This document shows positions 28,621-39,000 of a stretch of DNA of 64,000 nt, piece by piece. The notes beneath the pieces are model-generated. The model was not told where the DNA came from. It saw nothing but the letters and a program-made list of their open reading frames with translations, and ran no database searches. The first letter of the stretch is position 1. Every line of letters starts with the position of its first letter. The stretch is from Medakamo hakoo. Its lineage: Eukaryota; Chlorophyta; Trebouxiophyceae; Coccomyxaceae. The position numbers and the translations under genes were made by a program. Location: assembly GCA_026636295.1 (NCBI GenBank), contig CP089461.1, positions 310,001 through 374,000 of the forward strand, read 5' to 3'.

Positions 28621-31488
28621 TCACTCCAGACCGGCCATCTCGCCCGGCAGCGGCGCGTCCGCGTGAGAGCGGGGAGCGTCGTTCTCGTCCACGACGGCGG
28701 GCGAAGCTGTGCCGGCCACCCAGGCCGCCTGGGACGCAGACGTGCTCGCCGCCGCCGCCGCAGGCAGCTCGGCCACGGCCATCGAGCCGGACGACCCGGG
28801 CACGTCGTCCAGGCCGCCGTCCTCCTCCATCAGGGCCGACGTAGACGGCGGCGGGTGCGTGGGCTTGGGCGTCTGGGCCGGGGCGGCGGGCTTGGCCGCG
28901 GGCGACGTGATCCGCCCGGCCTTTTGGCCGCCGTGTTGCTGGTGGGCCGCTGCGGCGGCCGGCACAGGCGCGCGGTGCGGCGCCGCCACCGCCGCCGGGC
29001 TGGGCGCGGCCGCGCGGTGCAGCGTCGCCACCGCCACTGGGCTGGGCGCGGCCGCGCGGTGCGGCGCCGCCAGCCGCTCGCCCGCCGGACTGGGCGCGGG
29101 AGCCGCGTCGCCGCCGCACCGCCCGCACGTCCGGGCGCACCACTGGTTGGCCACCATCCAGTCCGCCCCGCACTTGAGCCACTGCTTCTGTTGGGCGCAC
29201 GTGCCACCGGACGCCGGCGGCACGTCGTCGCACGGCAAGTGAGGGAGGAGCGGCGCGGGCGCAGCAGCAGCGGCCGCGCCACCACCCCCGCCGCCACCAC
29301 CACCACCCCGGCCCGCACACACCCCACACGTCGCCCGGCAAAACCCGCCGGCGGCCATCCAGTCGGCCGAGCATTTGCCCCACGCCTTTTGCTGGGAGCA
29401 CGTGGCGGTGCCGGGCGGCGTGACGTCGGTGCAGGGCAAGAGGGGGGACGCACCGGGCGCGGGCGCGGGAGCGGGCGCGCCGCTGCCCCCGCCACACGCG
29501 CCGCAGGTGGCCCGGCAAAACCCGCCCGCCACCATCCAGGATGCCGCACACTTTCCATACGCCTTTTGGCGGGCGCAGTCGCCGCCAGATGGGGGTTGGA
29601 CGTCGGCGCAGGGCAAGGGCGGAAGCGACGGCGCGCGGGCGGATGGGTGGGTGGGGGAAGACGGGCGGTGCGACGCAGACGCCGCCGCCACGGTCGCCGG
29701 CCTTTCCGCCGCGGCCGCCGCAGCAACAGCCGCCGCATTCGCCCGCCCCACTTTGGCAAAGTGTTCCTCCATGGCGGCCGTCCCGGGCGACCCCCACGCG
29801 AAATTGTAGCTGCCGTCACCCTCGTTGACTGGCCACGCGTACACCGCCCAGGCGAGCGTCGCGCCCGCGCCGACCAAGTCTGCCTGCGCGTGGAAGAAAG
29901 AGTAGAGCTCGTCCCTGTCGCCCAAGTACCCCGTCTTCATGCCGTACTCTTCCATGATGATCGGCTTGCCGAGCGCGTGCGCGATCCGGGCCCGGTCTTG
30001 GATGAAGTTCGGGCCCGCCCAGGCGTACTCGCCGGGCGCGACCTCCCAATTGTCCGGGTAGACGTGGATGGTGGCGAAGGAGACGTTGGGGCAGGCCGTG
30101 TTGCCGACAAAGTCGACGCCCTTGAAGCCGCCATTGATCCAGACGTTGTGGGCGCTGGCCGACTCGCCGTCGGCCCGGTAGCCTTCCTCGCCCGTCGACA
30201 CCATGGCTTTGAAGCCCGGGAAGCCCTTCACGCGGCCGGCCATCTCCCACACCCAGTCCTTGACCATGAGGCCCGGCGGCAGGCCCCGGTCCAGTTCGTA
30301 CCGGTTGGACGTGTGCGGCTCGTTGGCCAGCTCCACGCTGAAAATGGTGGGGTCGTCCACGTACGCGACACCAGTCAGCGCGTTCGTGCGGCCCAGCACG
30401 GTCGAGACCCAGGCCCAGTACGCCTCCTTGACGGCCGGGTCCGTGTAGAAGAGCTCCTTGGGCGCGCCTGGAGAGGGGGCGGGAGGGCGGTGGCGAGGGA
30501 AGGACATGCGCGCGTGGGTGGGGGTGAAAGTTGTTGGGCGGTGGTGGTGCAACAGGGGGGGGGTGAGGTTGAGGGGCAGCTGGCACGGCGCCCACCCCCG
30601 CCAAGAACAACCTCTCGCAAAGGCGCACACCCCTCGCAGGAAACACACACCCGCCCCTCCCTCCATGTGCCTCACCTTCACCGTGGACCTGTTCCACGTA
30701 CCAGGCCATGCCACCCATCTCCGGCTCAAAGTTGACGAGCGGCATCACGACCCGCAGCCCGGCGTCGCGGGCCTCCTTCAAAATCAGGTCCATGCGCCGC
30801 AGGCCTGCCTCGTTGAAGGCGCCGAGGCTGGGCTGGGCGGGCGAGTGCATGACGACCGAGCCTTCACCGTAGCCATTCGTGAACGCAAAGAAACGGATGA
30901 GGTTGGCGCCCTTGGACGCCGTCGTCCGCATGAAGGCGCCCACATCAGCATCTGTCACGTGGTCGAGCATCAGGTAGAACGCGTTCGTGCCCGCAAAGCG
31001 CTGCTTGACCGGGTTGGAGGCGGGTCCGGTGCAAAAGTCCTTGCCGCACGGCCACACGAATTCGGTGGGCGGGGTGGCGCCCGCGGCGGACGAGGCGGCC
31101 TGTTTTTTGGTTTTGGTGTGGAGGGGGGGGGGAGGGTGGAGGTTGAGCGCGCGCCGCATGCCGCCGGGCTGCTGCTTTTTGTGAGGTTCCGAAAGGGCGC
31201 CGTCGGGGCCACTGCTGGCCTCCCTTCAACATCAACGGCCGGCGTCTTGAGGTGCGTGGACGCCCAGTGCGAGAAGGGGACGAGGAGTCTCAAAACGCGG
31301 GTGAAAGCAAAGCCTGGCTTTTGTCGCCGCGCGCTCCGCCACGCCCGCGCCGCGCCTGCCCGGAAGTAGGCGGGCCGCGGCGACAGAGCCACTTGCCTCC
31401 ATCACCCGCCACCCGTCCTGCTCGAGAGGGAGCTGGTCGGACTTACCAGAACCAGGGTTGCCGCCCATACCAGCCCCCAGGAAGGCAT
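28621..31488 (-). CDS. GH5 endo-1,4-beta-mannanase with three ShKT modules
   Basis: Exons 31488..31447, 31099..30676 and 30467..28621 give 770 residues. Exon 1 is the core of a signal peptide (MPSWGLVWAATLVL). The GH5 domain starts RFAGTNAFYLMLDH. It has the acid/base Glu in FSVELANEPH and the nucleophile in IIMEEYGMKTGY, plus ATIHVYPDNW and TLAWAVYAWPVNEG, as in plant and algal mannan endo-1,4-beta-mannosidases. Three Cys-rich repeats follow (for example DVQPPSGGDCARQKAYGKC, then WMVAGGFCRATCGAC), each matching the six-cysteine ShKT pattern. A long Pro/Ala tail ends the protein. It probably remodels mannan in the cell wall, with ShKT units possibly binding carbohydrate. Confidence 0.88.
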
Positions 31489-31726
31489 GGCAAAAGTCGG
31501 AGCTGTCGGAGCGCGTCGGCGTTGCTTTTTTCGGCCGAGACGACGCTGTGCCCGGCCCGCTCGTCTTTCACACTTTTTTTCGTCGTTGCGCGCCCTGCCG
31601 CGCCCGCGGGCAGGCCGCACCATCGCTCAGCCTGTCACAGGCGGCAAGAAAAGCATTCACGCCAACCGTCCACCCCTGTTAGCACCGTAGACAAGCCGGG
31701 CGCCAGCGTTCTGCGCCTTGGCACAA

Positions 31727-34000
31727 ATGTCGCCGGCGCCGCCGGCCGCCGCTGCCGCACCCCAACCAGCCCCACGCCCCTTCACCTCCTTCCCGCAACT
31801 CTCGCCACCCACGCTGGCGGTCCTCTCCTCGCAAGGCCTGACACACGCCACGCCCGTCCAGGAAGCGGTCATCCCCCTGCTGGCGGGTAACGCGGACGTC
31901 GCGGCCGATGCGGCGACAGGCAGTGGCAAAACGCTGGCGTTTGTGCTGCCGCTGGTTGAGCGACTGCGGAAGATTGGGGTGGATGGGAGCAGATTGGGGA
32001 CGCATGAGGTAAGAGGGTGGGTGGGAGGTCAGGGGAAACGCGTGGCGAGGCGGCGGCGGGCGTCGCATCGGGGGGACGCCACTGTCCGGCTCCCGCAAGA
32101 CCTAGCCCTTCTCACGCCGCCCATCCGATCCCCACACTCCCATCCCCAACAGATCTCTGCCCTCGTCTTGTCCCCGACCCGGGAGCTGGCAGCCCAGATC
32201 CACCGGGTCTTGCTGCCCTTCCTGACCGCAGCCGCGCCCTGGGCGAGCTCCGCCCTCCTTGTCGGCGGCTCCGACCCGGCCAAGGATGCGGAGCGGGTGG
32301 GGCGCACAGGCGCGCACGTGCTTGTCGGCACGCCTGGCCGCACCGCCGACGCGCTCGCCCGCCTGGACGCCGCGCCGCCCACCCCGTCCACCCGCCCCCT
32401 CACCTGGAAGTCCTTTGACTTGCTGGTCCTGGATGAAGCGGACAGGTTGCTGGACGCGGGCTTCGCCGCCCACGTCGGCGCCGTCCTCGGCCGCCTTCCT
32501 AAGCAGCGGCGGACGGGGCTCTTCTCCGCGACGCAGACCGACGCGGTCGCGGCCCTCGCCCGGGCCGGCCTGCGCAACGGCGTCCGCGTCCGGGTGAGCG
32601 TGGCTGCTGCCGCGCCTGCTGCCGCGCCCGCTGTCACGGGAGCGCCGTCCGCCAAGGCGCCCGTCACCCCTGCGTCCCTGACAATTTTCGCGGCGACCGT
32701 GGGCGTGGACGAAAAGCCCGCGGCCGTCGCGGCTTTTTTGACCGAGGTCGTCGGCCGCCGCGGCCAGCGGGCCATTGTTTATTTTTTAACGTGTGCGTGC
32801 GTGGATTTCTACGCGGCGGCCCTGCCGGCCGCCCTGAAAGCGTGCGGTGAAAAAGACGGAACACAGCCGCCGGCCGTCCCCCTGTTCCACCTGCACGGCC
32901 GCATGAAGCAGCGGGCGCGTGACTCCGCCGTCGCCGCCTTTGCCTCCTCCTCCGGCGGCGCGGCCCTACTCGCCACGGACGTCGCTGCGCGTGGCTTGGA
33001 CCTCCCCGCCCTGGACTGGACGCTCCAGGTGGACGCGCCCCAAGACCCGGACGCGTTTGTGCACCGGGTGGGGCGGTCTGCGCGCGCGGGGCGGCCCGGG
33101 TGCGCGCTCGCCCTCCTCGCCCCGCACGAGGGCGCGTACGCCGAATTCCTGCGTGTGAGGCGGGTGCCGCTGGCTCCTGGTGGCGCGCCGCCCGACCTGT
33201 TTGGTGGAGGGGCCGGGGCGGCGGTGGAGGCGGAGGACGCCGGCGCGCCGCCATCCGCCCCGCGTTTCACCTTTCCCGCGTCCGCCGCCGTCAACGCCGC
33301 CTTGCGGTCCGCATCGTCCTCCGACCGGGCGGTCATGGAAGCCGGCACCCGGGCCTTTGTGTCGTACGTGCGCGGGTACCGGGAACACCGGTGCCGCTTC
33401 ATTTTCCGGGCCGGGGACTTGCCCCTGGGCCGGCTGGCCGCGGGGGCGGGCCTGCTCCGCCTGCCGCGCATGCCGGAGCTGAGCGGAAAGGGCGGGCCGG
33501 CGCCTGACCTGAGTGGGTTTGAAGCGGCGGAGCTCGACCCTGAATCCGTGCCGTACAAGGACCGGGCGCGCGAGAAAGCCCGGCGCAAGCGGGCGGCCGA
33601 GGCGGCGGAGGCGGCTGCTGCAACGGCGGGTGGAGCCAGCCACCCGCGCCCGCCGCCCACGCCCCACGTTCGGGCCGCTCCTCCTCCGCCGCCCGCACCC
33701 GTCGAACGCCGCCTCCCCGCCGCTAAGCGCCGGGCCGCGGCCGCCCGCCAGGACGAGGAAGACTTTGCGGCGGACTACGCCCTGCTGAAGAAACGGAAAA
33801 AGGGGCGCATTTCTGAGGCGGAGCTGGAGGAGGGGCTGCTGCGGGCCGGTGGAGGAAAAGGTGGTGACAGCGACGACAGCGATGCCGGCTTGAGCGATGG
33901 TGACGACCAGCCGGCGCCGCGCCACCACCAGCCGCGCAAGCACGGCGGGCGTAAGGGAGGGCGGCGTGGCGGTGGCTTTGTGCCCGCGCGCACGCGGTGA
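31727..34000 (+). CDS. SPB4/DDX55 DEAD-box rRNA helicase
   Basis: Exons 31727..32008 and 32153..34000 give 709 residues. The Q-motif (HATPVQEAVIPLL) and motifs I (AATGSGKT), Ia (SPTRELAAQI), Ib (VGTPGR), II (LDEADRLLD), III (SATQT), V (ATDVAARGLDLP) and VI (HRVGRSARAG) are all present. The C-terminal extension (FVSYVRGYREHRCRFIFRAG, then LLRLPRMPELSGK) is diagnostic of SPB4/DDX55, which acts on 27S pre-rRNA in 60S subunit biogenesis. A Lys/Asp-rich tail ends in an Arg/Gly stretch. The 144-base intron is a multiple of three and has no stop in frame. Confidence 0.92.
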   Translation: MSPAPPAAAAAPQPAPRPFTSFPQLSPPTLAVLSSQGLTHATPVQEAVIPLLAGNADVAADAATGSGKTLAFVLPLVERLRKIGVDGSRLGTHEVRGWVGGQGKRVARRRRASHRGDATVRLPQDLALLTPPIRSPHSHPQQISALVLSPTRELAAQIHRVLLPFLTAAAPWASSALLVGGSDPAKDAERVGRTGAHVLVGTPGRTADALARLDAAPPTPSTRPLTWKSFDLLVLDEADRLLDAGFAAHVGAVLGRLPKQRRTGLFSATQTDAVAALARAGLRNGVRVRVSVAAAAPAAAPAVTGAPSAKAPVTPASLTIFAATVGVDEKPAAVAAFLTEVVGRRGQRAIVYFLTCACVDFYAAALPAALKACGEKDGTQPPAVPLFHLHGRMKQRARDSAVAAFASSSGGAALLATDVAARGLDLPALDWTLQVDAPQDPDAFVHRVGRSARAGRPGCALALLAPHEGAYAEFLRVRRVPLAPGGAPPDLFGGGAGAAVEAEDAGAPPSAPRFTFPASAAVNAALRSASSSDRAVMEAGTRAFVSYVRGYREHRCRFIFRAGDLPLGRLAAGAGLLRLPRMPELSGKGGPAPDLSGFEAAELDPESVPYKDRAREKARRKRAAEAAEAAAATAGGASHPRPPPTPHVRAAPPPPPAPVERRLPAAKRRAAAARQDEEDFAADYALLKKRKKGRISEAELEEGLLRAGGGKGGDSDDSDAGLSDGDDQPAPRHHQPRKHGGRKGGRRGGGFVPARTR

Positions 34001-34069
34001 CAAGCGGGGTGTTCGGTGGAGAGGGTTGGTTTTTCTGTTAGTCTTTGTGTCGTCTGCGCTACCCTGTTT

Positions 34070-34107
<38 letters not shown>

Positions 34108-34115
34108 CTCTCTCT

Positions 34116-34601
34116 CTATGCGCCTGATGCGCTGCCGCCCGGTGCCACGTCCCCAGCCTCGGTCGGCGGCGGCGGCGGAAACGACGCCTCCAGCCTTCGC
34201 CTCAACCCGCGTGCCCGCTTGAACACGTCCTCCAGGTCGGCCCGCGCGTCGTTGAGCAGGGCAGCATTGCGTGCAATTTCCTGGGTCGCGGCCCGGACGG
34301 CAGCGGCCGAGTCGTCGCCTTTGTCCAGGGCGGCCCGGGCGGCGCGCAAGCGGAGGAGGCTGGTGTTGTTGGAGAGTGGGGAGGAGGGGGGGGGTCCAGA
34401 GAGCGGGGGTGGGTGTGCGTATTCGCGCCTCGGTCGCGTCGCACGCCCGCCCCACACCACCTTCACTCACACACTGCGTTGGGTGTCGATGACCTCTGCC
34501 AACGCTGCCTGGGCATTGGCAGACAACGCTGCCTGGGCGTTGGCAGAGGTGGAGGGCGGCGGCAGGCCCGCAGGCTCGGGCGGAGGTGGGGCCGATGCCA
34601 T
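34116..34601 (-). CDS. KxDL-domain protein (KXD1/BORC subunit)
   Basis: Exons 34601..34471 and 34359..34116 (donor GTGAGT, acceptor CACCAG) give 124 residues. The C-terminal helix (ALLNDARADLEDVFKRARGL, RRRLEASFP) matches the KxDL motif region, where animal KXD1 has KRDLDYIFRRIR. The preceding helix (TQEIARNAALL) also fits. BORC positions lysosomes and vacuole-related organelles through Arl8. The first Lys of KxDL is replaced by Arg here. The N-terminus has an 8-residue duplication, SANAQAAL twice. Confidence 0.72.
34501..34548. repeat. 2 x 24-base coding tandem repeat in KXD1
   Basis: Two 24-base units differing at two positions encode the duplicated ANAQAALS segment of the KxDL protein. 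Confidence 0.8.
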
Positions 34602-34730
34602 CACACTTTTTTTTCCGTCGTCTGGAGATCAACCTGCGCTCTCTCTTCTCTCTCTTACAAAACAGCACAACTGCCCCCGCGCGTCCCGCCCCCACCAACT
34701 AAAAAGCTCTCTCTCTCAATGTGTCTTAAC

Positions 34731-37412
34731 TCAAAACGGCACAAAGTACTCCCGCCCCGCCACCCACCGCCCCGCCCGCCGCACCCAGGCCAGCGACGGG
34801 CGGATGCGGCCGTTGACGGTGTGCAGGAACCGATCAAACAGGCTGACGCCCGCCCAGGCCGTGAAGGGGCCGTCCAGGCCCAGGCGGTACGCCGCGCGGA
34901 AGTCGATGCCCGGGTTGGCCGGGTGCAGGGAATGCGGCGGCAAGCCCGTGGTGAGCGGGCGGGGCGGGCCGCCGGCCGCGGCGGCGGGCTTGCCTCCACC
35001 CGCCCCGCCCCCGCCCCCGCCCCCGCCGACGGCTGTCGACAGCGCCGCGGCATAGGACGGAGTAAAGTCCGCGCACGCAAAGCGGGCGGCGATGGCGAAG
35101 GCTTCGCCCTCCAGGTCGGGCAGCCCCGCGGCCGAGGCGAGCGCCGCAAAGTCCCGTCCCCCCGGCTGCAGCGTCACCCAGCGGCGGGCCAGGTCGGCCG
35201 GCGTCGACGGCAGCGCCAGGTTCCACTTGGGCGACAGGTTGGCGTGCAGGAAGGCGATGACGGGCGGGGGCGGGGGCTGCGTCGTCCGCCCGCCACCGTC
35301 CCCGCTGCTGGCGGGCGGAAAGGCGTGCTGGGTCATGGTGTTGCCGGCGAAGCCGGGCCCGCACAGCCGCTGGTTGAGGATGCAACGCGTGGCGGGGCGG
35401 CCGACCGAGCCCGGCGGCGTCGGCGCGAGCGAGTAGGGCAGCCCCGCGGCCGCGAGGCCGTGCGCGAAGCCCTCCTTGTCTCCCTTGCCCATGAAGCCGG
35501 AGAACAGTTCGTAGTACAGGTCCGACTCCAGGTTGAAGTAGGCGGCGGCCATGAGGCCCGCCCACGCCCGCGCCTTGTCAAAGACGAGCTGCCCCGACTC
35601 AAACGTCCCCGGCGGCAGGGAGCGCACGCCCAGGATGGCGGCCAGGTCGGGCGCGGCGGACGAGTCCCAGTAGTCCGGCCACAGCAGTGCCCCCGTGGCC
35701 GCGTACTCGGGGCTGTCGAACAGGGCCGCCGGGTCGGCCAGCGCCACGTTGTCCGAGTCCAGGAAGAGGACTTCCCGAAAACGCGACAGGATGAGCGCCC
35801 CGATCTTCATGGTGAACCCCGACAGGTCGCCGCCGCCGGCCGGGCCGCCGCCGCCGGCCGACGCGCCGGGGCGAGACCCCAGGCCGCCGTTGGAGGGCGG
35901 TGGGGCGGACGGTAGGATGCGCGTGCCCGCCCCGAGTTCTGCCAGGGCGGCCACCAACCCCGGGGTCGGCGCTTCGGCGGGCGGGAACCAGACTTCGACG
36001 GGCAGGTCGCACCCCGTGCGCCGCAGCATGTGCAGGGCGACCCAGGCGGGGACCATGTAGGTCAGGCCACCTCCCAGGATGACGACGCCCCTGCCGTCGT
36101 AGGACAGGGGGGCGGCGGTGCCGTTGCCGCCGGCCGGGTACGGCGGCGCGGCCGACCGAAAGGCGGCGAGCGCGGCGGCCGCGGCCGACACGTCGGCCGC
36201 GGGCAGGCGCACGCCGTCCGCCACCCAGTCGGCCGCGTCCGTGCGGCGTTCCGGGAGCGTCACCCGCCTGCCGGGGGGCACGGCCGCGTCCCAGGACCCG
36301 TCGGCGGCGGCCCGGATGGAGGACCAGAGGGCGGCCGCGCCGGCGTCGGCGGCGGCGAGGGCCGGCCCGGCTGGGGCGGCCCAGGCCCCGCCGGGGCCGA
36401 CGCCCGCGGCCGTCGCGGCCGCCGCCGACGCCGCCGACGCCACGCCCGCCCGTGCTGACGCCGCATCGTCCGCCATAACGCCCGCCGTCGGTCCTCCCGC
36501 CTCGCACGTCAGGTTGGCGGGCAGGCGGGGGGCCGGATCGCCCGGACGGGTGGGTGCGTCCCCACCCCCGCCGTCTCCCAGGCGTGCGCACTCGCGCGCG
36601 CAGGTGAAGCCACCGTGCCGGCCGCACGGCGTGGGGCGGGCGACCAGGCCACCCGCGCACTCGCAGAAGCCGGAACCGATCCACACGCGCTCGTGGCAGG
36701 CTTTGTCCCGGGGGGCATCCCGTTCGCTGGGGGGTTTGAGTGTGTTGGGGTGGACGGGGCGGTGAGGGGGGGGGGGGGTTCGGGCGGCAAGGGAAGCGCG
36801 ATGCGCTGGTGTCCGTCTTTTTTTTGCCGCCCTCCCGCCTGAAGCGAAACGCACGCGTACGGCGAACAGTGTCCCGTCTGGCGCCAAGCCACACAGCCCA
36901 GCTGCTGCTGGGGTGGTACGCCCGTGGAGGACGACCCTGACGACGCGGGCGACCGGACGGCCGCGGCCGCGCCCCGGCCGACGCCGCCGGTCGGCGCGGT
37001 CGGCGAAGGCGACGACACGAGGTAGCTGTGGTTTGGGTTTTGAGGGGTGAAAAAACGCATCAGGCGGGTGCGAACAGGCCTTTTGTACCCGGAGAGCAAG
37101 GCGGGCAGGGGTGGGCAAGCCAGATCTGCGGGCGGCGGAGGCCGGCCACTCCCTCGCGCGTCGACGCCCGCTCGCTCGGCTAGAGCGCGCGAAAAAACGA
37201 AAAACGCACCCGACCAAAAGCAAGCCCGCCGCCGCGGCTAAAGCTGTCGCAGCCGCCCGCCGCCGCCGGCCAGGCACCCGGTGGTGGTGGCCCTTGAAGC
37301 TGGCGGGGCCGCCACCGCCTCGCCGGAAGGGGCGGCCGGCCACCGACGGCGGGCCGGCTGCCGGGCCACCGGCCGAGCGCGCGCGCGGCGAGAGCCACCC
37401 CCGCTCTCCCAT
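34731..37412 (-). CDS. GT71-type mannosyltransferase with Cys-rich N-terminal module
   Basis: Exons 37412..37210, 37025..36855 and 36726..34731 join to 789 residues. A basic N-terminus and the hydrophobic segment AAATALAAAAGLLLV fit a type II Golgi anchor. A Cys-rich module follows (LGCVAWRQTGHCSP, then DKACHERVWIGSGFCECAGG, FTCARECA), of the kind found beside some plant glycosyltransferases and glucosidase II beta. The catalytic domain has GRGVVILGGGLTYMVPAWVA, VEVWFP, a DxD-type motif in EVLFLDSDNVALADP, FESGQLVFDKARAW and a conserved HANLSPKWN. These fit family GT71 (MNN1/MNN2-like alpha-mannosyltransferases). Cell-wall or glycoprotein mannosylation is inferred. Confidence 0.82.
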   Translation of the reverse strand: MGERGWLSPRARSAGGPAAGPPSVAGRPFRRGGGGPASFKGHHHRVPGRRRRAAATALAAAAGLLLVGCVFRFFARSSRASGRRRAREWPASAARRSGLPTPARLALRVQKACSHPPDAFFHPSKPKPQLPRVVAFADRADRRRRPGRGRGRPVARVVRVVLHGRTTPAAAGLCGLAPDGTLFAVRVRFASGGRAAKKRRTPAHRASLAARTPPPPHRPVHPNTLKPPSERDAPRDKACHERVWIGSGFCECAGGLVARPTPCGRHGGFTCARECARLGDGGGGDAPTRPGDPAPRLPANLTCEAGGPTAGVMADDAASARAGVASAASAAAATAAGVGPGGAWAAPAGPALAAADAGAAALWSSIRAAADGSWDAAVPPGRRVTLPERRTDAADWVADGVRLPAADVSAAAAALAAFRSAAPPYPAGGNGTAAPLSYDGRGVVILGGGLTYMVPAWVALHMLRRTGCDLPVEVWFPPAEAPTPGLVAALAELGAGTRILPSAPPPSNGGLGSRPGASAGGGGPAGGGDLSGFTMKIGALILSRFREVLFLDSDNVALADPAALFDSPEYAATGALLWPDYWDSSAAPDLAAILGVRSLPPGTFESGQLVFDKARAWAGLMAAAYFNLESDLYYELFSGFMGKGDKEGFAHGLAAAGLPYSLAPTPPGSVGRPATRCILNQRLCGPGFAGNTMTQHAFPPASSGDGGGRTTQPPPPPVIAFLHANLSPKWNLALPSTPADLARRWVTLQPGGRDFAALASAAGLPDLEGEAFAIAARFACADFTPSYAAALSTAVGGGGGGGGAGGGKPAAAAGGPPRPLTTGLPPHSLHPANPGIDFRAAYRLGLDGPFTAWAGVSLFDRFLHTVNGRIRPSLAWVRRAGRWVAGREYFVPF

Positions 37413-37472
37413 GTTTGCAGGTGTGTGTTGCAGGATGGGACGGACAAAAAAAAACCTGTTTACACGCATTCA

Positions 37473-38841
37473 CTACTGCTGCGCCGACCAGGGCCAGGCC
37501 GCCGCCCCGGTCCAGGCGTGGCCCCGCCCTCCGTCCGCCACGGGCCGCACGTCGGCCGGCCCTCCCACACCTCCTCCAGCCGCCCGCGTCCGCGCTTCCG
37601 CGCCACCCCGCGGCGGGGGCGAGAACACGCCCAGCCCGCGGGCGAGCAACAGCAGGGCGGCATGCCAGTAAATCCAGGCGGCGATGCGGTGCGGCATGTA
37701 GCCGTAGGACAGGAGGGTGGGGAGGGAGCCCCGCTCGGACCGCGCGTGCGGGCGGGGCGGGCGGGGGGCGGGCGCGGCGGCGGTGGCCGGCCCCCCGCCC
37801 CCGGCCCCGCCCCCACCCACCGCCCACCCGTCGCAGGTGGCGTCCAACGACGCGTCAAAGTACCGGCCTAGCGTGGGGTGGTCCACGCCGACGGCCAGGT
37901 GCAGGCGGCGGCCGGGCGGCGTGGCGGACAGGAGCCTGGAGGAAGAAGGGTGGGGGCGGGTTATGGGGGCTTTGAGGCCGGGGGGCGGAAAGACGCGCGC
38001 ACGGCGGAAAAAAAAGGACACCATCACGCCGCGGCCTGCCACTCACCACGTTGCGTCCATGTCCATGAAGGGCGAGACGTGCAAGCATTTCGACACCTTG
38101 TCGCCCCGGGGGTCGAAGGCGAAGCACACGCGCGCGCCCCAGGGCGTGTTGGTGACGACTGCCAGGGCGCGGGCCGGCGGGGACTGGGGCGGCAGGGCAC
38201 AGTCACTGCCCCCGCCATCTCCGTCCCACAGGTAATACACGGAAATCGGGTTTTGGCTGTACCCCGCCGCGGGCGGCGTGGTCAGGACCCAGACACGGCC
38301 GCGGCCGCCGCCCATCCCCGCCGCGCGCCGCGCCGCGTCCGCCGTGAGGTGGTCGGCCGCCGCGCCCGAGGCCTCCCACCAGGCCGGTGGAGCGTCCAGG
38401 TTGACCAGGGCGGTGCGGACGGGGTAGCTGTGAGTGCGTGTGTGGGGGAGTGGGGGGAGGGCGGAGCGGGCGTGTGAAGGCGACGGCCTGCGACGTCCGC
38501 TGGAAGGATGGAAAGGGGAAGGCAAGAAAGCCCTCGTCCCTCCCTCCTCACCTGAACACGTGTTTGGCCGGTTTGCGCCGGGTGTGGCGCACGGTGCCGG
38601 TGTAGTACAGGACTGAGGACGGCGGGTCGGCTGCAGGCGGTGGGAGGCCGCGGGCGGAGGCCAGGGCGGACGCGGCCGCGGACAGGAGGGCGGACGGCAC
38701 GTCGGCGGCCAGGCGGACGCAGGCACGTGCGACGCCGGCGAGGAGCGAGAGCACCATGGCGCACGCGATGACCAGTTCGGCCAGCGGGCCGCGCGTGCCG
38801 CTTCGCCTGAGGCCTGGGGAGGCTGGGCAGCAGGTGGCCAT
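37473..38841 (-). CDS. DUF1365 family protein
   Basis: Exons 38841..38552, 38427..38047 and 37935..37473 give 377 residues. A hydrophobic stretch near the N-terminus (LAELVIACAMVLSLLAGVA) suggests a membrane anchor. DUF1365 motifs follow in order: LYYTGTVRHTRRKPAKHVFS, YPVRTALVNLD, GRVWVLTTPPAAGYSQNPIS, VYYLWD, FDPRGDKVSKCLHVSPFMDM, and GRRLHLAVGVD. In bacteria these genes often lie next to cyclopropane fatty-acid synthase genes and are linked to lipid metabolism; the biochemical role is unknown. No such neighbour is seen here. Confidence 0.82.
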
Positions 38842-39000
38842 TGTTGGTGCGCCGGGCCTCCCGCGGCCTTTGTGGTGAGGCGCAATGAATTGTTTTTGTG
38901 CGACGAGCAGCGGGGGGCCGCGGCGCACTCCCGCTCGTTCACAAGCGCGAAGAAAACGCGGCATAGAGAGAGAGACAAGCGACGCCCGCTCCTCACAACC

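Noticed and set aside
28507-30735. 742-residue plus-strand ORF opposite the mannanase
   Set aside because: Low-complexity antisense reading. The minus strand has GH5 catalytic motifs.
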